From Nitrosopumilus adriaticus (GTDB lineage Archaea > Thermoproteota > Nitrososphaeria > Nitrososphaerales > Nitrosopumilaceae), in contig NZ_CP011070.1 of the NCBI RefSeq assembly GCF_000956175.1, positions 1,420,147 through 1,484,146 of the forward strand: a DNA stretch of 64,000 nucleotides, read 5' to 3'. Position 1 is the first letter of the stretch; every line of letters starts with the position of its first letter. The notes under the pieces were generated by a model. That model was given only the letters and a program-made list of their open reading frames with translations, had not been told where the DNA came from and did no database searches. Of this stretch, positions 1 through 9,020 are shown one piece after another. The translations under genes were made by a program, and so were the position numbers.

Positions 1-251
1 CCTGACAGTCCAGTAATTCTAAGACCATATGATGTATCAGAAAAAGTTATCGGAGTTGTTCCAGAATTTACAATTCGGATTTTAATCTCTTCACCTTTTT
101 TAAAATCAAATTTTTCAGTAACTAAAGAAATCGATGGATCATCAACATACACTAGTTGATGTGTACTTTTAAAATCCATCAAATAAACACCATATGCAAA
201 TCCCGAGACTACTCCTATTGCAATAAAAATTACAAGACTTTTTGCTAACAT
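1..251 (-). CDS. membrane-anchored protein, C-terminus beyond window
   Basis: A frame opens with ATG at 251 and runs off the left edge without a stop (83 codons visible). It begins MLAKSLVIFIAIGVVSGFAY, one hydrophobic segment of about 20 residues suggesting a signal anchor. A soluble part follows that reads like a beta-sandwich edge (FKKGEEIKIRIVNSGTTPI, then TFSDTSYGL). The pattern resembles thaumarchaeal exported beta-domain proteins, but no family is recognised. It lies directly downstream of cbf5 on the same strand, 22 bases away, so it could be the last gene of that operon. Confidence 0.55.
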   Translation of the reverse strand, partial: MLAKSLVIFIAIGVVSGFAYGVYLMDFKSTHQLVYVDDPSISLVTEKFDFKKGEEIKIRIVNSGTTPITFSDTSYGLRITGLS

Positions 252-273
252 GGCTTTAGAATAATTGTTTTAG

Positions 274-1275
274 TTAATCCTTTGGATGTGTAGGCTTTGT
301 TCTCCATTTTTTAGGATATGTGTTTGGAGCCATTATGATTCTCTTTGTTTCAAATGCATATCCCTTTGCGGCATCACGAATCTCTTCTTCAGACATTGTA
401 GATTCTGCCAATGCTACTGCTTCTCCTTTTTGAGTGTAAACTCCAACAAGATCACCTTTTTTGAGATTTTGAGAAATTTTTAAAATTCCAGGAATTGCAA
501 GCTGAGCACCATGGCACATTGCATCTACTGCAGAATCACGAATTACTACGGATTTTAATTCACTTAGTGCATATTCAACAGGTTTTATCATTTTCATCAA
601 TCTTGTTTCATCTTTGTTTTCTTCCCATAGTGCAAATGCATTTGCCAATTCATGAAGGGTAACTAGACCATCAGTTTCATAAAATTGGTCCACCCTAGAT
701 CTTCTAAGCTCAATCATGGTAGCTCCAGGTCCTAGAATTTCTCCAATATCGTAGTATAATTTTCTAATATAGGTTCCAGCCTCACATAACACGCGAGTAA
801 GAAGCAACCGTTCTTTTTGCTCAATTAATTCAAATTCATAAATTGTTCTAGTTCTTGTTTGCCTTACAACTGCTGAACGTTGTGGGGGTTTTTGAAATAT
901 CTCACCTTTGAATGATTCAATTATTTCAGATAGCTTTTCTTTTGATGGAAGTGAATGTACACGTCCCAATGCAACATATTCCTTAGGACCCAACAATAAA
1001 ACACCCAATGCTTTTGTTGCCTCACCTAATCCAAGAGGAAGTACTCCAGAAACCTGTGGATCAAGGGTTCCGCTGTGACCAATTTTAGGTAGTTTCAAAA
1101 TTCTTTTCACCCATGCTACTGTTTCATGACTTGTAGGACCTGGTGGTTTATCCAATAAAATGATGCCATAGTTTAGTAATTGTTCAAGTGAACGTTTGTC
1201 ATAATAGGTTCCAAAAGAATCATCAGTGATGTCTTGATCAATTTCAACTAGATTTTCAAGTTGTTTTAATGTCAT
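274..1275 (-). CDS. cbf5: tRNA/rRNA pseudouridine synthase Cbf5 (TruB family)
   Basis: Catalytic subunit of archaeal H/ACA ribonucleoproteins; it isomerises uridine in rRNA and can also make Psi55 in tRNA. The 333-residue length fits archaeal Cbf5. The family signature GHSGTLDPQVSGVLPL is at about 66-81, with Asp72 as expected catalytic residue. The KPPGPTSH loop is at 43-50, and the C-terminal ~80 residues (from about 245, with GDLVGVYTQKGEAVALA) match a PUA domain. It overlaps the upstream cmk by 4 bases and closes the ribosomal/secretion operon, the usual archaeal position. Confidence 0.96.
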   Translation of the reverse strand: MTLKQLENLVEIDQDITDDSFGTYYDKRSLEQLLNYGIILLDKPPGPTSHETVAWVKRILKLPKIGHSGTLDPQVSGVLPLGLGEATKALGVLLLGPKEYVALGRVHSLPSKEKLSEIIESFKGEIFQKPPQRSAVVRQTRTRTIYEFELIEQKERLLLTRVLCEAGTYIRKLYYDIGEILGPGATMIELRRSRVDQFYETDGLVTLHELANAFALWEENKDETRLMKMIKPVEYALSELKSVVIRDSAVDAMCHGAQLAIPGILKISQNLKKGDLVGVYTQKGEAVALAESTMSEEEIRDAAKGYAFETKRIIMAPNTYPKKWRTKPTHPKD

Positions 1276-1832
1276 AGTAATTTTCTCACAGTTTCTTTTG
1301 CAACATCAATTACCTGTTGGGCAGACAGATGATCGGTATTAATAATTAAATCAAACACAGATTTATCCTCACCAAAATCAAAATCATAAAGTTTTTTGTA
1401 CAATGCCTTATTTTTGTCAAATCGCTCTTTTGTAATTTCATATGCTTCTTGTGGACTCATGTTATCTCTTGTTTGCATTCTTTGTGTACTGCTTTCATGT
1501 GAGCCTTCAAGCCAAATTTTAATTCCATCTGAGATTAACCATGGTAAAGTGTAACTAGTGATTACAACGCCACCTTTCTTGAAGAGTGCAGTTAATTTTT
1601 CATCCAGGGCTCTATCATATTTTGAATCATTTTCTCGTTTATTGAGAAAACTCATTCCTTCTTTCGTATCCCACCAATCATCACCATCTGAATGATATCC
1701 TTCTTCTATTGCCATCTCTTTTAGGACATCACCACCACTAAGATACTCTAGTTGAAATTCTTCTGCCAATCCTTTGGCAACAGTTGTTTTACCTACTGCA
1801 GGAGGGCCAGAAATTACTATAGATTTTGTCAA
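1272..1832 (-). CDS. cmk: cytidylate kinase, archaeal type
   Basis: Phosphorylates CMP/dCMP with ATP in pyrimidine nucleotide salvage. The P-loop GPPAVGKTTVAKGLAEEF starts at residue 9, followed by a short lid and the C-terminal helix typical of archaeal Cmk. The length of 186 residues is normal. It overlaps DUF106 upstream and cbf5 downstream by 4 bases each (ATGA-type junctions), implying translational coupling. Order adk-DUF106-cmk-cbf5 is the standard archaeal spc-operon tail, which supports the call over other P-loop kinases. Confidence 0.93.
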   Translation of the reverse strand: MTKSIVISGPPAVGKTTVAKGLAEEFQLEYLSGGDVLKEMAIEEGYHSDGDDWWDTKEGMSFLNKRENDSKYDRALDEKLTALFKKGGVVITSYTLPWLISDGIKIWLEGSHESSTQRMQTRDNMSPQEAYEITKERFDKNKALYKKLYDFDFGEDKSVFDLIINTDHLSAQQVIDVAKETVRKLL

Positions 1833-2458
1833 CTGAGATCCATAGAGGTTTTCGTCAGTTTCATAATAATGCCACTAAATGCAATAGATGAAAGGAAGTA
1901 CCAAGCCCAGAGATACAGAGAATTTTCTTGACCAAAACAAGGATCACCTTCTATAGCTGCATGCTCAGCCGTACATGTTAGTTGGAAGAATTCACCAGGG
2001 ATTACATTTAGGGGGATTGGGGATAGTGCCACAGTGTAAGAAAACAATTGAGGCAGTACGAGATAAAATATCAAAATTAAAGGTACAAAAGTTATCATCA
2101 TTGGACGCATATTCATCTGCATCATTTCCATTGACATTTTGTTCATGTATGCAGATTTTTTTCCAAGTTCAGCTGCTTTTGCAGTATCTTTTGCTCTCAT
2201 GGCAGCCATTCTTGCTTTTTGCCATGCACGAGTTTCTTTCATGATTCGCTTTAGCTTTGTTTGGTCTACCATCTTCTTTCTAACTCCGGCATTGAAGATA
2301 TTCAATAAAATTCCAAATCCAGTAACTGCAAACATTGAAAGAATCAGTCCCTTGATTATTGGATCATCACTACCAAGTGCTTGTCTTCCATCACCACCAA
2401 AAATATCAAATTGTAGGGGGATTGAGTCGAGAAATAGTAGAATAAAGTTTAAGTCCAT
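1829..2458 (-). CDS. DUF106 membrane protein (archaeal Oxa1/YidC/EMC3-like insertase)
   Basis: Integral membrane protein of 209 residues with hydrophobic segments near 35-57, 118-140 and 183-203 and a charged coiled hairpin between the first two (KKMVDQTKLKRIMKETRAW onward). This is the topology of archaeal DUF106 proteins, regarded as distant YidC/Oxa1/EMC3 homologues that help insert membrane proteins. A Met-rich cytosolic segment (MNKMSMEMMQMNMRPMM) sits before TM2; Met-rich segments also occur in substrate-facing loops of other targeting factors. It follows secY-adk in the operon, consistent with a translocon role. Confidence 0.9.
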   Translation of the reverse strand: MDLNFILLFLDSIPLQFDIFGGDGRQALGSDDPIIKGLILSMFAVTGFGILLNIFNAGVRKKMVDQTKLKRIMKETRAWQKARMAAMRAKDTAKAAELGKKSAYMNKMSMEMMQMNMRPMMITFVPLILIFYLVLPQLFSYTVALSPIPLNVIPGEFFQLTCTAEHAAIEGDPCFGQENSLYLWAWYFLSSIAFSGIIMKLTKTSMDLS

Positions 2459-2461
2459 TTT

Positions 2462-3049
2462 TTACAGTCCTAGTGCATTAATTATTTTGTCTATGGCTTC
2501 ATCAATCTTTCCTTCTCTATTAAGAATATGTTTTACAGGTGAGCCTGTAAGTACAGTACATGCAGAGATCATTGCTGATTGAATATCTAGTTCTTTATTG
2601 ATAGTTAATAATGTAATTTTGTCACGATTTCGTGTTTCATCTGTCATTCGTCTGTTGTAGATTTCTTCAGGCTTTGCTGAAACTGAAACAAAGTTGGTAG
2701 GTTGGATAATTTTCAATACATGTTCAGGCAATCCAGGATAGTAGCCTTCAGGGGAATTGATAAAGGCATGAGTATCTACAATTACTACTTGTTCATCAAA
2801 TGCTGCAATTTTTTCAGCAGCTAGTTTTTGAAGATGTTGTTGTCGATCTACAGGCAAATGTCGGAGTTCATCTCTATCTTTGAGACCATTTTCTTTTGCA
2901 ACTTCAAACATCAAAGTTCCAAAACTTACCACATGAACAGTTTTGTTATGATCCTTTAGAATATCTACCATTTTTTTTAAAATAGTAGTTTTTCCTACAC
3001 CTGGAATTCCTACAAGGATAATTCTCTTATTTCCTTCCAAGTAAAGCAC
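2462..3049 (-). CDS. adkA: archaeal adenylate kinase
   Basis: Interconverts ATP + AMP and 2 ADP. The P-loop GIPGVGKTTILKKM starts at residue 14, and the 195-residue length and lack of a large LID insert fit the archaeal AdkA type rather than bacterial Adk. The frame overlaps the end of secY by 23 bases. An ATG opens at 3049, and a TTG three codons later would shorten the overlap, so the exact start is uncertain. Its location between secY and DUF106 is the canonical archaeal arrangement. Confidence 0.92.
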   Translation of the reverse strand: MLYLEGNKRIILVGIPGVGKTTILKKMVDILKDHNKTVHVVSFGTLMFEVAKENGLKDRDELRHLPVDRQQHLQKLAAEKIAAFDEQVVIVDTHAFINSPEGYYPGLPEHVLKIIQPTNFVSVSAKPEEIYNRRMTDETRNRDKITLLTINKELDIQSAMISACTVLTGSPVKHILNREGKIDEAIDKIINALGL

Positions 3050-4457
3050 CCAAACGCGGCATGACGACTTCTACTTGTTCTCTTACTAACTGTGTGTAAT
3101 AGTTGATGAGAATATCTACCATAAGTAAAATTCCAATTCCAGAACCAAATACACCAAGTACATCAGACACACCTGCTAGCAGACCCAAAATCATAGAGCC
3201 AATAATTGTAACTGATGGAATGTATTTGTTCAGTAATGCTTCAACTGGTTTGTTTGATCTTCTAAATCCAGGAATTTGTACATCAGCATCAAGTAAGTTC
3301 TGAGCTGCACTTTTTGGTGACAAACCACCAAGCTCTACCCATAGTCTTCCAAACACAACTACAATTCCTATCATAAATAGTACATATCCTACTGCACGCA
3401 TTGGATCCAATGCTGCAACATCCAAACCTCTTGGAGGGGTGATATAGTAGATTACACCACCTATAGGAGTAGATGGACTCGTCGGGTCAAACTGCGCAAC
3501 AAAATTCATGAAGAAATTATTATTCCGCGGGTTCATGTTTGCCCACAACATTTGGAAAATGAAAACAGCATTTGCCGTAAGGGCGGATGCCAAAATTACT
3601 GGGATGTTTGAAACATACATCAATTTGATAGGGTAAACAGCAGAGAAACCTCTGTATTTTGTAGATACAATTGGAATTTCAATTTTCATTCCTTGTGTAA
3701 ATACAAGAATTAACAAAATTCCAGCCGTCAGGAATATACCAAAGACACTCGGAAGTTGATTCGAACGGAAGAAAACATTTGACAAATCGCCACCCATTAT
3801 TGATTGACCAAGATATGGAATGATACCAATCGTTCCTCCATCACCTGCAGGTAACGGACTAAACAAACTCCAAAGAATTTGTTGCGCGACACCTGCCATA
3901 ATGAAAAGACTGATTCCACTACCCAGACCCCATCCTTTCTGAATTAATTCGTCTAAGAACATGATAATGATTGACGCGGCCATCAGCTGCCCTATCATGA
4001 CATACAAAAAGTACGGCTCTGTTACTCCTGGTCCATATACTGCAATTGCATATACAATAGATTCTGCAACAATTACAATGTAGGTTACAATTTTAGTTGC
4101 TGTCTGAAAGATTCCTCTCTCTTCAGGTTTTTTGAAATCAAATTTTAGAATGTCCGAACCCCTCAGCAATTGCATTAAGAGTCCAGCAGTAACTATGGGT
4201 CCAATCCCTAATTCAACAAGAGTTCCTTGTTGTGATGCAAAAATTACTCTGGCAAAGGCTAAAAAGTCAAACTGTGGGGCTGTTGCGCCAAATAATGGAG
4301 TCTGACCCATTATCATGTAAATTAGTAATGCTACTCCACACCACAACAGTCGGGTTGGGAGTGGAATTTTCTTTTTTGGTTTTGGAACTTGAGGAAGATA
4401 AGGTTCTGCTTTGAAAACTATTTTTCGAATAACACTAGTAATAGTACCCTCAGCCAT
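3027..4457 (-). CDS. secY: preprotein translocase subunit SecY
   Basis: Central channel of the Sec61/SecYEG translocon. I count about ten hydrophobic segments. Familiar SecY pieces include GLGSGISLFIMAGVAQQI (TM4 region), KYRGFSAVYPIKLMYVSNIPVIL before TM7, and GGLSPKSAAQNLLDADVQIPGFRRS near the C-terminus. I prefer the ATG at 4457 (MAEGTITSVIRK), which overlaps uL15 by 8 bases, to an earlier in-frame ATG at 4481 that would add eight residues and a longer overlap. The secE partner is at 15967-16140. Confidence 0.96.
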   Translation of the reverse strand: MAEGTITSVIRKIVFKAEPYLPQVPKPKKKIPLPTRLLWCGVALLIYMIMGQTPLFGATAPQFDFLAFARVIFASQQGTLVELGIGPIVTAGLLMQLLRGSDILKFDFKKPEERGIFQTATKIVTYIVIVAESIVYAIAVYGPGVTEPYFLYVMIGQLMAASIIIMFLDELIQKGWGLGSGISLFIMAGVAQQILWSLFSPLPAGDGGTIGIIPYLGQSIMGGDLSNVFFRSNQLPSVFGIFLTAGILLILVFTQGMKIEIPIVSTKYRGFSAVYPIKLMYVSNIPVILASALTANAVFIFQMLWANMNPRNNNFFMNFVAQFDPTSPSTPIGGVIYYITPPRGLDVAALDPMRAVGYVLFMIGIVVVFGRLWVELGGLSPKSAAQNLLDADVQIPGFRRSNKPVEALLNKYIPSVTIIGSMILGLLAGVSDVLGVFGSGIGILLMVDILINYYTQLVREQVEVVMPRLGALLGRK

Positions 4458-4875
4458 TATCGGATAACACCTCTCCCCCAACAGCTTTTATCTTTTCTTC
4501 TGCAGTTGCAGTGAATTGTTTTACTTTGACGGAATAGGCATTTGCTATTTTTCCGCCACCAAGGAGTTTTTCGTATCCTGCACTTGTAAGGTCTACGATT
4601 TTCTTTCCTCCTTCTTCTTTACCGAACTTTAAGAACAAGTCATCAATGTCTCTGATGCTAGTCCATGTTTTTGTAATATTTGGGTGAGGGCGTTTAGGTG
4701 CTTCATGACCATAATGATCTGGTTCATATTTTAAAGTAGAACTCCAATGATGCTTTAGCATACCTGTAACTCCAAGACCACCTTTGTGACCACTTGCGCG
4801 GTGTTGACCTACTTGTCCCCATCCCATGTGTCTTCCGCCTCTGAGTCTTCTAGTTTTTCTTAATCTTGTTGCCAT
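4450..4875 (-). CDS. rpl15: large ribosomal subunit protein uL15
   Basis: Archaeal uL15 of 141 residues. The N-terminus is a basic extension rich in Arg/Gly (RLRKTRRLRGGRHMGWGQVG) that threads into 23S rRNA. The globular part contains KRPHPNITKTWTSIRDIDDL, and the C-terminus has GGGKIANAYSVKVKQFTATA, the family's terminal strand-helix. It lies 1 base after uL30 and overlaps secY, as expected for the archaeal spc operon. Confidence 0.95.
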   Translation of the reverse strand: MATRLRKTRRLRGGRHMGWGQVGQHRASGHKGGLGVTGMLKHHWSSTLKYEPDHYGHEAPKRPHPNITKTWTSIRDIDDLFLKFGKEEGGKKIVDLTSAGYEKLLGGGKIANAYSVKVKQFTATAEEKIKAVGGEVLSDNG

Positions 4876-4876
4876 C

Positions 4877-5344
4877 TCAAATCATTCTCCTAACGATTGT
4901 GTCAAGTTCTTTGTTTTGTCCAAGTATACCCTTGTTTCCATAAAGTCTCTTTGTACTTCTTTTGAATCCAAGTTTTGGAGGAGCCAAAGCAAACCATGGC
5001 TTTAGTGGTTTTAATTTTGATAGTGTAGCTTTTCCTTCTGCCAATGCAGTTCCTAATTCATCTGAACTTGCAAATCCTAGTTCCTTAAGATCTTCTGGAG
5101 TAATTTTTTGATAACCGCCTTTTCTTGCTTTTTTGTCAATGAGTTCTTTTGCCAGTGATGCGTCAAGTTCAATCCAAGAAACATAGTGCTGTACTTTTCT
5201 TAGCATTCCTAAGGTGTTTTCTTTTGCAGGCAAGATTGTTGCACGGTATTTTTTATCTAATTTTAGTAGAGTCATTGTATGAGTTGCCCAGTAGGGACAA
5301 TCGGCTTGGCCTTTAATTCTAACAACAAGATATGCATTTGCCAT
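4877..5344 (-). CDS. rpl30: large ribosomal subunit protein uL30
   Basis: Archaeal/eukaryotic-type uL30 of 155 residues, longer than the roughly 60-residue bacterial form because of the C-terminal extension. The N-terminal beta strand YLVVRIKGQADCPYWATHTM and the LDKKYRATILPA segment are characteristic. The distal part (FKRSTKRLYGNKGILGQNKE) is basic. Five to seven bases separate it from its neighbours uS5 and uL15. Confidence 0.94.
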   Translation of the reverse strand: MANAYLVVRIKGQADCPYWATHTMTLLKLDKKYRATILPAKENTLGMLRKVQHYVSWIELDASLAKELIDKKARKGGYQKITPEDLKELGFASSDELGTALAEGKATLSKLKPLKPWFALAPPKLGFKRSTKRLYGNKGILGQNKELDTIVRRMI

Positions 5345-5350
5345 TTTCTA

Positions 5351-6070
5351 TCAACCTTGACTAAATGTCTGTCTTAGACAGTCCAGAATTGCTTTAGAAG
5401 TAGAGTTCATGGTAGGAGTTGAGCCCTTTGCAGTAGTCCATGCATCTTTGAGACCAGCTAATTCCAATAATCGTTTAATTTTACCACCTGCAACAAGTCC
5501 TAGTCCTCTAGGTGCAGGAATAATTTCAATTGTAACACTACCACCTTTTCCCTTTACTTTGAATGGGACTGAATGTTTTTGATCACATCTGCATTCCCAA
5601 CTGCCACATCCTAGTTTGATTGGATTAACATTTAGGTATGCTTGACTGGTTGCTTTTTCAATTGCAATTCTCATCTGTTTTGATTTTCCTTGGCCAATTC
5701 CCAAGTAACCGTTTTCATTTCCAGCAGCAACAATTGCTTTGAATCTAGTTGACTGTCCGTTTGAAGTCATTTTTTGAATGATACCAACATCTACTACTTC
5801 GCTTTTCAAGTCAGGCAATAGTTTCTTAATAATTCCTGACTCTTGAATTCTTAATCCTAATTCTATAATTTCTTCTAGAGATGAAATTTCTCCTGATGCG
5901 ACTTTTTGTCCCAAGATTGTTTTTGGAACCCAAACTTCTTCTTCTGGTTCTCTTCTTGGTCTTCTTGGACGGTCTCCGCCTTTAACTCCACCTGGTGGGC
6001 CACTGCCATAAATTGGTGGACCTCGTCCTCTTTGACCTGGTTTACCTTTAGATTGTGCAGCTTGGCTCAT
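5351..6070 (-). CDS. rps5: small ribosomal subunit protein uS5
   Basis: uS5 of the decoding-site/mRNA-entry region. The S5 dsRNA-binding fold is at about 85-150 (FKAIVAAGNENGYLGIGQGK) and the C-terminal domain has GLGLVAGGKIKRLLELAGLKD. A basic Gly/Pro/Arg-rich N-terminal extension of about 45 residues (GKPGQRGRGPPIYGSGPPGG) precedes the conserved core, longer than in many archaea and probably disordered. Cys residues at 177, 182 and 184 (region LGCGSWECRCDQ) match the eukaryotic/archaeal pattern. Operon order uL18-uS5-uL30 supports the call. Confidence 0.95.
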   Translation of the reverse strand: MSQAAQSKGKPGQRGRGPPIYGSGPPGGVKGGDRPRRPRREPEEEVWVPKTILGQKVASGEISSLEEIIELGLRIQESGIIKKLLPDLKSEVVDVGIIQKMTSNGQSTRFKAIVAAGNENGYLGIGQGKSKQMRIAIEKATSQAYLNVNPIKLGCGSWECRCDQKHSVPFKVKGKGGSVTIEIIPAPRGLGLVAGGKIKRLLELAGLKDAWTTAKGSTPTMNSTSKAILDCLRQTFSQG

Positions 6071-6072
6071 GT

Positions 6073-6555
6073 CTACTTGACCTCACTGTCGATTGTGGAT
6101 TTCATTTTAGATACTTCGTTTTTTACTGTAAGATGTTCACCGTTAATTCTATCCTCTGGTGGGAAAGTTTCCTCGTTTACTGGTACTTGTACTCCAGCAT
6201 CAACAACTCCTTTGAGTGCTGCTGCCATTCTTTGGGTATAGCGTCTTGTTCCAGTGTAAAGAATTGCATCCTTTGCACCCTTACCAAGTGCTTTCTTTCC
6301 TGCCAAATATCCAGTAAGATATGCTGCAGGTACACTTTTTCTAGAACCCTTCCATCCTTTCTCAAGGAGATATCTAGAGTGAGCAGATGCTACTACTTTA
6401 TCGCCTTCCATTCCAGGCTTTAGAATTTGGACTTGGGTATTTTCATTAGTAATATTTACAGTGATAAAATCGTGTTTACCCATCAACATGGTGCCACGTT
6501 TTTTGTAATTGGTCTTTTCCTCTCTAAGTCTACGTAATATTTTCGAATAGGCCAT
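6073..6555 (-). CDS. rpl18: large ribosomal subunit protein uL18
   Basis: Archaeal uL18, which binds 5S rRNA. The N-terminal basic segment YSKILRRLREEKTNYKKRG and the AYLTGYLAGKKALGKGA helix are typical. The length of 160 residues fits. This is the first gene of the local spc fragment; eL32 and eL19, which normally precede it in archaea, are 8 kb away at 14-14.9 kb. A TATA-like element lies about 27 bases upstream. Confidence 0.94.
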   Translation of the reverse strand: MAYSKILRRLREEKTNYKKRGTMLMGKHDFITVNITNENTQVQILKPGMEGDKVVASAHSRYLLEKGWKGSRKSVPAAYLTGYLAGKKALGKGAKDAILYTGTRRYTQRMAAALKGVVDAGVQVPVNEETFPPEDRINGEHLTVKNEVSKMKSTIDSEVK

Positions 6556-6581
6556 CTATAGAAACCGAGTTTGAATCTGCT

Positions 6582-6590
6582 CTTATATAC
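6582..6590 (-). promoter_or_regulatory. TATA-box-like element upstream of uL18
   Basis: On the minus strand the sequence GTATATAAG sits 27-35 bases before the uL18 start codon, inside the gap between argF and uL18. The spacing suits a leaderless or short-leader archaeal transcript, so the ribosomal block may have its own promoter and not rely only on readthrough from pfdA-ftsY-argF. Confidence 0.45.
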
Positions 6591-6591
6591 G

Positions 6592-7506
6592 TTAAGCGCG
6601 AATTAGGGCGGCAAGCAAAGCCTTCTGTGTATGTAGACGATTTTCTGCCTCATCCCAAACAACAGATTGGTTTCCATCAATTACAGATGATGTTACTTCT
6701 TGTTCTCGTTTAGCTGGAAGACAATGCAAAAAGATCGCATTAGTGTTTGCAGACGTCATTAGTTTTGGATTGACTTGATATTTTGGGAGGAATTTTTTTA
6801 TTCTTTTAGGATCACTGTTGTGAATTGAAGAATATGTGTCAGTAACTACAATATCTGCGTTCTTTGTTGCAACAAGTGGATCGGCAGTTAGTTCAATCTC
6901 AGTTGATTTCTTTGCGTCCTTTACAACACCTTTGTCAGGTTGGAATTCTTTTGGAGTTGCAATTGACATATCTATTCCAGATAGTGCTGCGCCATAAATC
7001 ATAGAGTTGCAAACATTATTTCCATCACCTACCCAGGCAATCTTTAATCCCTTGAGTTTTTTCTTTTTTTCTTTAATGGTCATAAAGTCTGCCAAGATTT
7101 GACATGGATGAAATGAATCAGAGAGTCCGTTAATTACAGGAACATCAGAGTATTCAGATAATTTTTCTAGCAAGTCATGAGAGTAGACTCGGGCCATAAT
7201 GCAATCAGTGTATCGTGATAGGGTCTTTGCAGTATCCTCAACTGACTCTCCGCGGGATAGCTGCATGTCATTTGCTGATAAATTAATTGCGTGTCCACCT
7301 AGCTGAAACATTCCTGTTTCAAAACTCACACGAGTTCTAGTTGATGGCTTTTGAAATATCATTGCCAGGGTTTTATTTTTTAAAACAGGTTTGGATGTTC
7401 CTTGTTTGAGTTGTTTTTTTAGTTTGATTGATTCATCAATTAATCCTAAAAATTCCTTTGGGGATAGTTCCGCTAAAGTGAGTAAGTTTTTTGTTTTGAG
7501 TTTCAT
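6592..7506 (-). CDS. argF: ornithine carbamoyltransferase
   Basis: Transfers the carbamoyl group from carbamoyl phosphate to ornithine, giving citrulline for arginine synthesis. The phosphate-binding motif STRTR is at 55-59, the [11 protein letters not shown] motif near 132, and [12 protein letters not shown] near 262 supplies the catalytic Cys region. The 304-residue length is normal. I prefer OTC to aspartate carbamoyltransferase because of the HCLP motif. It overlaps ftsY by 4 bases, an unusual pairing of a biosynthetic gene with targeting genes, though such mixed operons are common in small thaumarchaeal genomes. Confidence 0.93.
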   Translation of the reverse strand: MKLKTKNLLTLAELSPKEFLGLIDESIKLKKQLKQGTSKPVLKNKTLAMIFQKPSTRTRVSFETGMFQLGGHAINLSANDMQLSRGESVEDTAKTLSRYTDCIMARVYSHDLLEKLSEYSDVPVINGLSDSFHPCQILADFMTIKEKKKKLKGLKIAWVGDGNNVCNSMIYGAALSGIDMSIATPKEFQPDKGVVKDAKKSTEIELTADPLVATKNADIVVTDTYSSIHNSDPKRIKKFLPKYQVNPKLMTSANTNAIFLHCLPAKREQEVTSSVIDGNQSVVWDEAENRLHTQKALLAALIRA

Positions 7507-9017
7507 TTCTTAAAGAATCCAAACATACCTCGCTTCTTTTTAGATTTTTCTTCTTTATCATGTTTTTGTACATCATCATCTGAAATCTCATCTTGCTTGT
7601 CTTCAGGTTCATCTTTTGATTGTCCAGGTTTAGGCCTGCCGTCTTTGATCCATTGACGGATTTTATTTCCAAGCAGTACTGCTTCGCTGTCTCTTTCAGG
7701 TGGTGGGACATCAAACAGATCTGAATAAGTTGCAATGTCATCATCTTTGATTCCATCAAATGGATCATCAGAAGAAATTGGTTCCGGTGTTGGTTCCGGT
7801 GTTGGTTCCGGTGTTGGTTCCGGTGTTGGTTCCGGTGTTGGTTCCGGTGTTGGTTCTGGTTCCGGTGTTGGTTCTGGTTCCGGTGTTGGTTCTGGTTCCG
7901 GTGTTGGTTCTGGTTCCGGTGTTGGTTCTGGTTCCGGTGTTGGTTCTGGTTCCGGTGTTGGTTCTGGTTCCGGTGTTGGTTCTGGTTCCGGTGTTGGTTC
8001 TGGTTCCGGTGTTGGTTCTGGTTCCGGTGTTGGTTCTGGTTCCGGTGTTGGTTCTGGTTCCGGTGTTGGTTCTGGTGTTGGTTCTGCGTCTTTTTTTATC
8101 TCAACATCATCTAATGAACCAAAAACGGTTTCAAGAAAAGTTTTCTTATCAAAAGCCTTCAGATCAGGATATTCCTGTCCAACTCCAACATAGAGAACAG
8201 GAGTTGATGTAATTTTTACTATAGATAGTGCTGCTCCACCTTTAGCATCTGCATCACTCTTGGTCAAAATTGACGCGTCAAATTTTACATGCTCATAAAA
8301 CTCTCGTGCTTGATTTACAGTATCATTTCCTGCCAAAGAGTCACCTACAAATATTTTCATATCAGGATTCACAACTTTGGTGATTTTTGCAATTTGCTCC
8401 ATCAAGTTTTTGCTTGTCTGCATTCTTCCTGCAGTATCAATTAGTACACAGTCTGTTCTATGGGAATTTGCATAAAGAACTGCGTCTCTTGCAACAGCTG
8501 CAGGATCTGATTCATAGTTCTGAGCAACAAGTTTCAGATTAAGTCGATTCGTGTGTTCCCGTAATTGCTCAATTGCACCAGCTCGAAACGTATCAGCTGC
8601 TGCAACAACAACAGAATATTTTGCTTGTTGTAACAGATGTGCAATTTTTGCCAAAGATGTGGTTTTTCCAGTTCCGTTAATTCCAACAAATAAAATTAAA
8701 AATGGTTTTCCTTGTTTCTTTTTTTCATCAATTTTTGCAAATAGATCATATGTTCCTGCAGAATCAAACAGTGCAGAGATACTAGAAATTAGACTGTCCT
8801 TGACAAATTTTTCAATTTCTTTTTTATCGACTTTGGAGCCAATCAGTTTTGTTTTAAGATCGTCTTTGATTGATTCAATGACTTCAGTTGCAACATCAGA
8901 CTCCATAAGAGAGATTTCTAATTCAAATAAAATATCTTCAATGTCTTTTTCACTAAGTTCTTTTTCACCAAGACTTTTCGCTGCATTTGAAAATGCACTA
9001 CGAAGTTTATCAAACAT
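7503..9017 (-). CDS. ftsY: SRP receptor FtsY with C-terminal TPEPEP repeat tail
   Basis: GTPase receptor that docks SRP-ribosome complexes at the membrane. The N domain is at 1-95 and the G domain at 96-300, with G1 GINGTGKTT at 112-120, DTAGR at 194-198 and TKSDAD at 252-257, so NG is complete. Residues 312-413 are a Pro/Glu repeat encoded by a DNA minisatellite. Residues 414-504 are acidic, ending in a short basic-aromatic tail ([12 protein letters not shown]). In bacterial FtsY the acidic region precedes NG; here it follows it. The final basic, Phe-rich stretch could be a membrane-contact element (inference). It overlaps argF by 4 bases and follows pfdA. Confidence 0.95.
   Translation of the reverse strand: MFDKLRSAFSNAAKSLGEKELSEKDIEDILFELEISLMESDVATEVIESIKDDLKTKLIGSKVDKKEIEKFVKDSLISSISALFDSAGTYDLFAKIDEKKKQGKPFLILFVGINGTGKTTSLAKIAHLLQQAKYSVVVAAADTFRAGAIEQLREHTNRLNLKLVAQNYESDPAAVARDAVLYANSHRTDCVLIDTAGRMQTSKNLMEQIAKITKVVNPDMKIFVGDSLAGNDTVNQAREFYEHVKFDASILTKSDADAKGGAALSIVKITSTPVLYVGVGQEYPDLKAFDKKTFLETVFGSLDDVEIKKDAEPTPEPTPEPEPTPEPEPTPEPEPTPEPEPTPEPEPTPEPEPTPEPEPTPEPEPTPEPEPTPEPEPTPEPEPTPEPEPTPEPTPEPTPEPTPEPTPEPTPEPISSDDPFDGIKDDDIATYSDLFDVPPPERDSEAVLLGNKIRQWIKDGRPKPGQSKDEPEDKQDEISDDDVQKHDKEEKSKKKRGMFGFFKK
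7780..8079. repeat. in-frame minisatellite in ftsY
   Basis: Read on the plus strand: six exact copies of a 12-bp unit GGTTCCGGTGTT (7780-7851), then twelve copies of an 18-bp unit GGTTCTGGTTCCGGTGTT (7852-8067), then one 12-bp variant (8068-8079). On the coding strand these give (TPEP)n and (TPEPEP)n. The near-perfect DNA identity, beyond what the protein needs, suggests recent slippage expansion and likely copy-number differences between strains. Unit lengths are multiples of 3, so the frame is kept. Confidence 0.97.
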
Positions 9018-9020
9018 TGT

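Noticed and set aside
7735-8212. Long plus-strand frames opposite the ftsY repeat (Gly-Ser-Val and Leu-Val-rich).
   Set aside because: They only mirror the minisatellite; unit length in multiples of 3 keeps several frames open.
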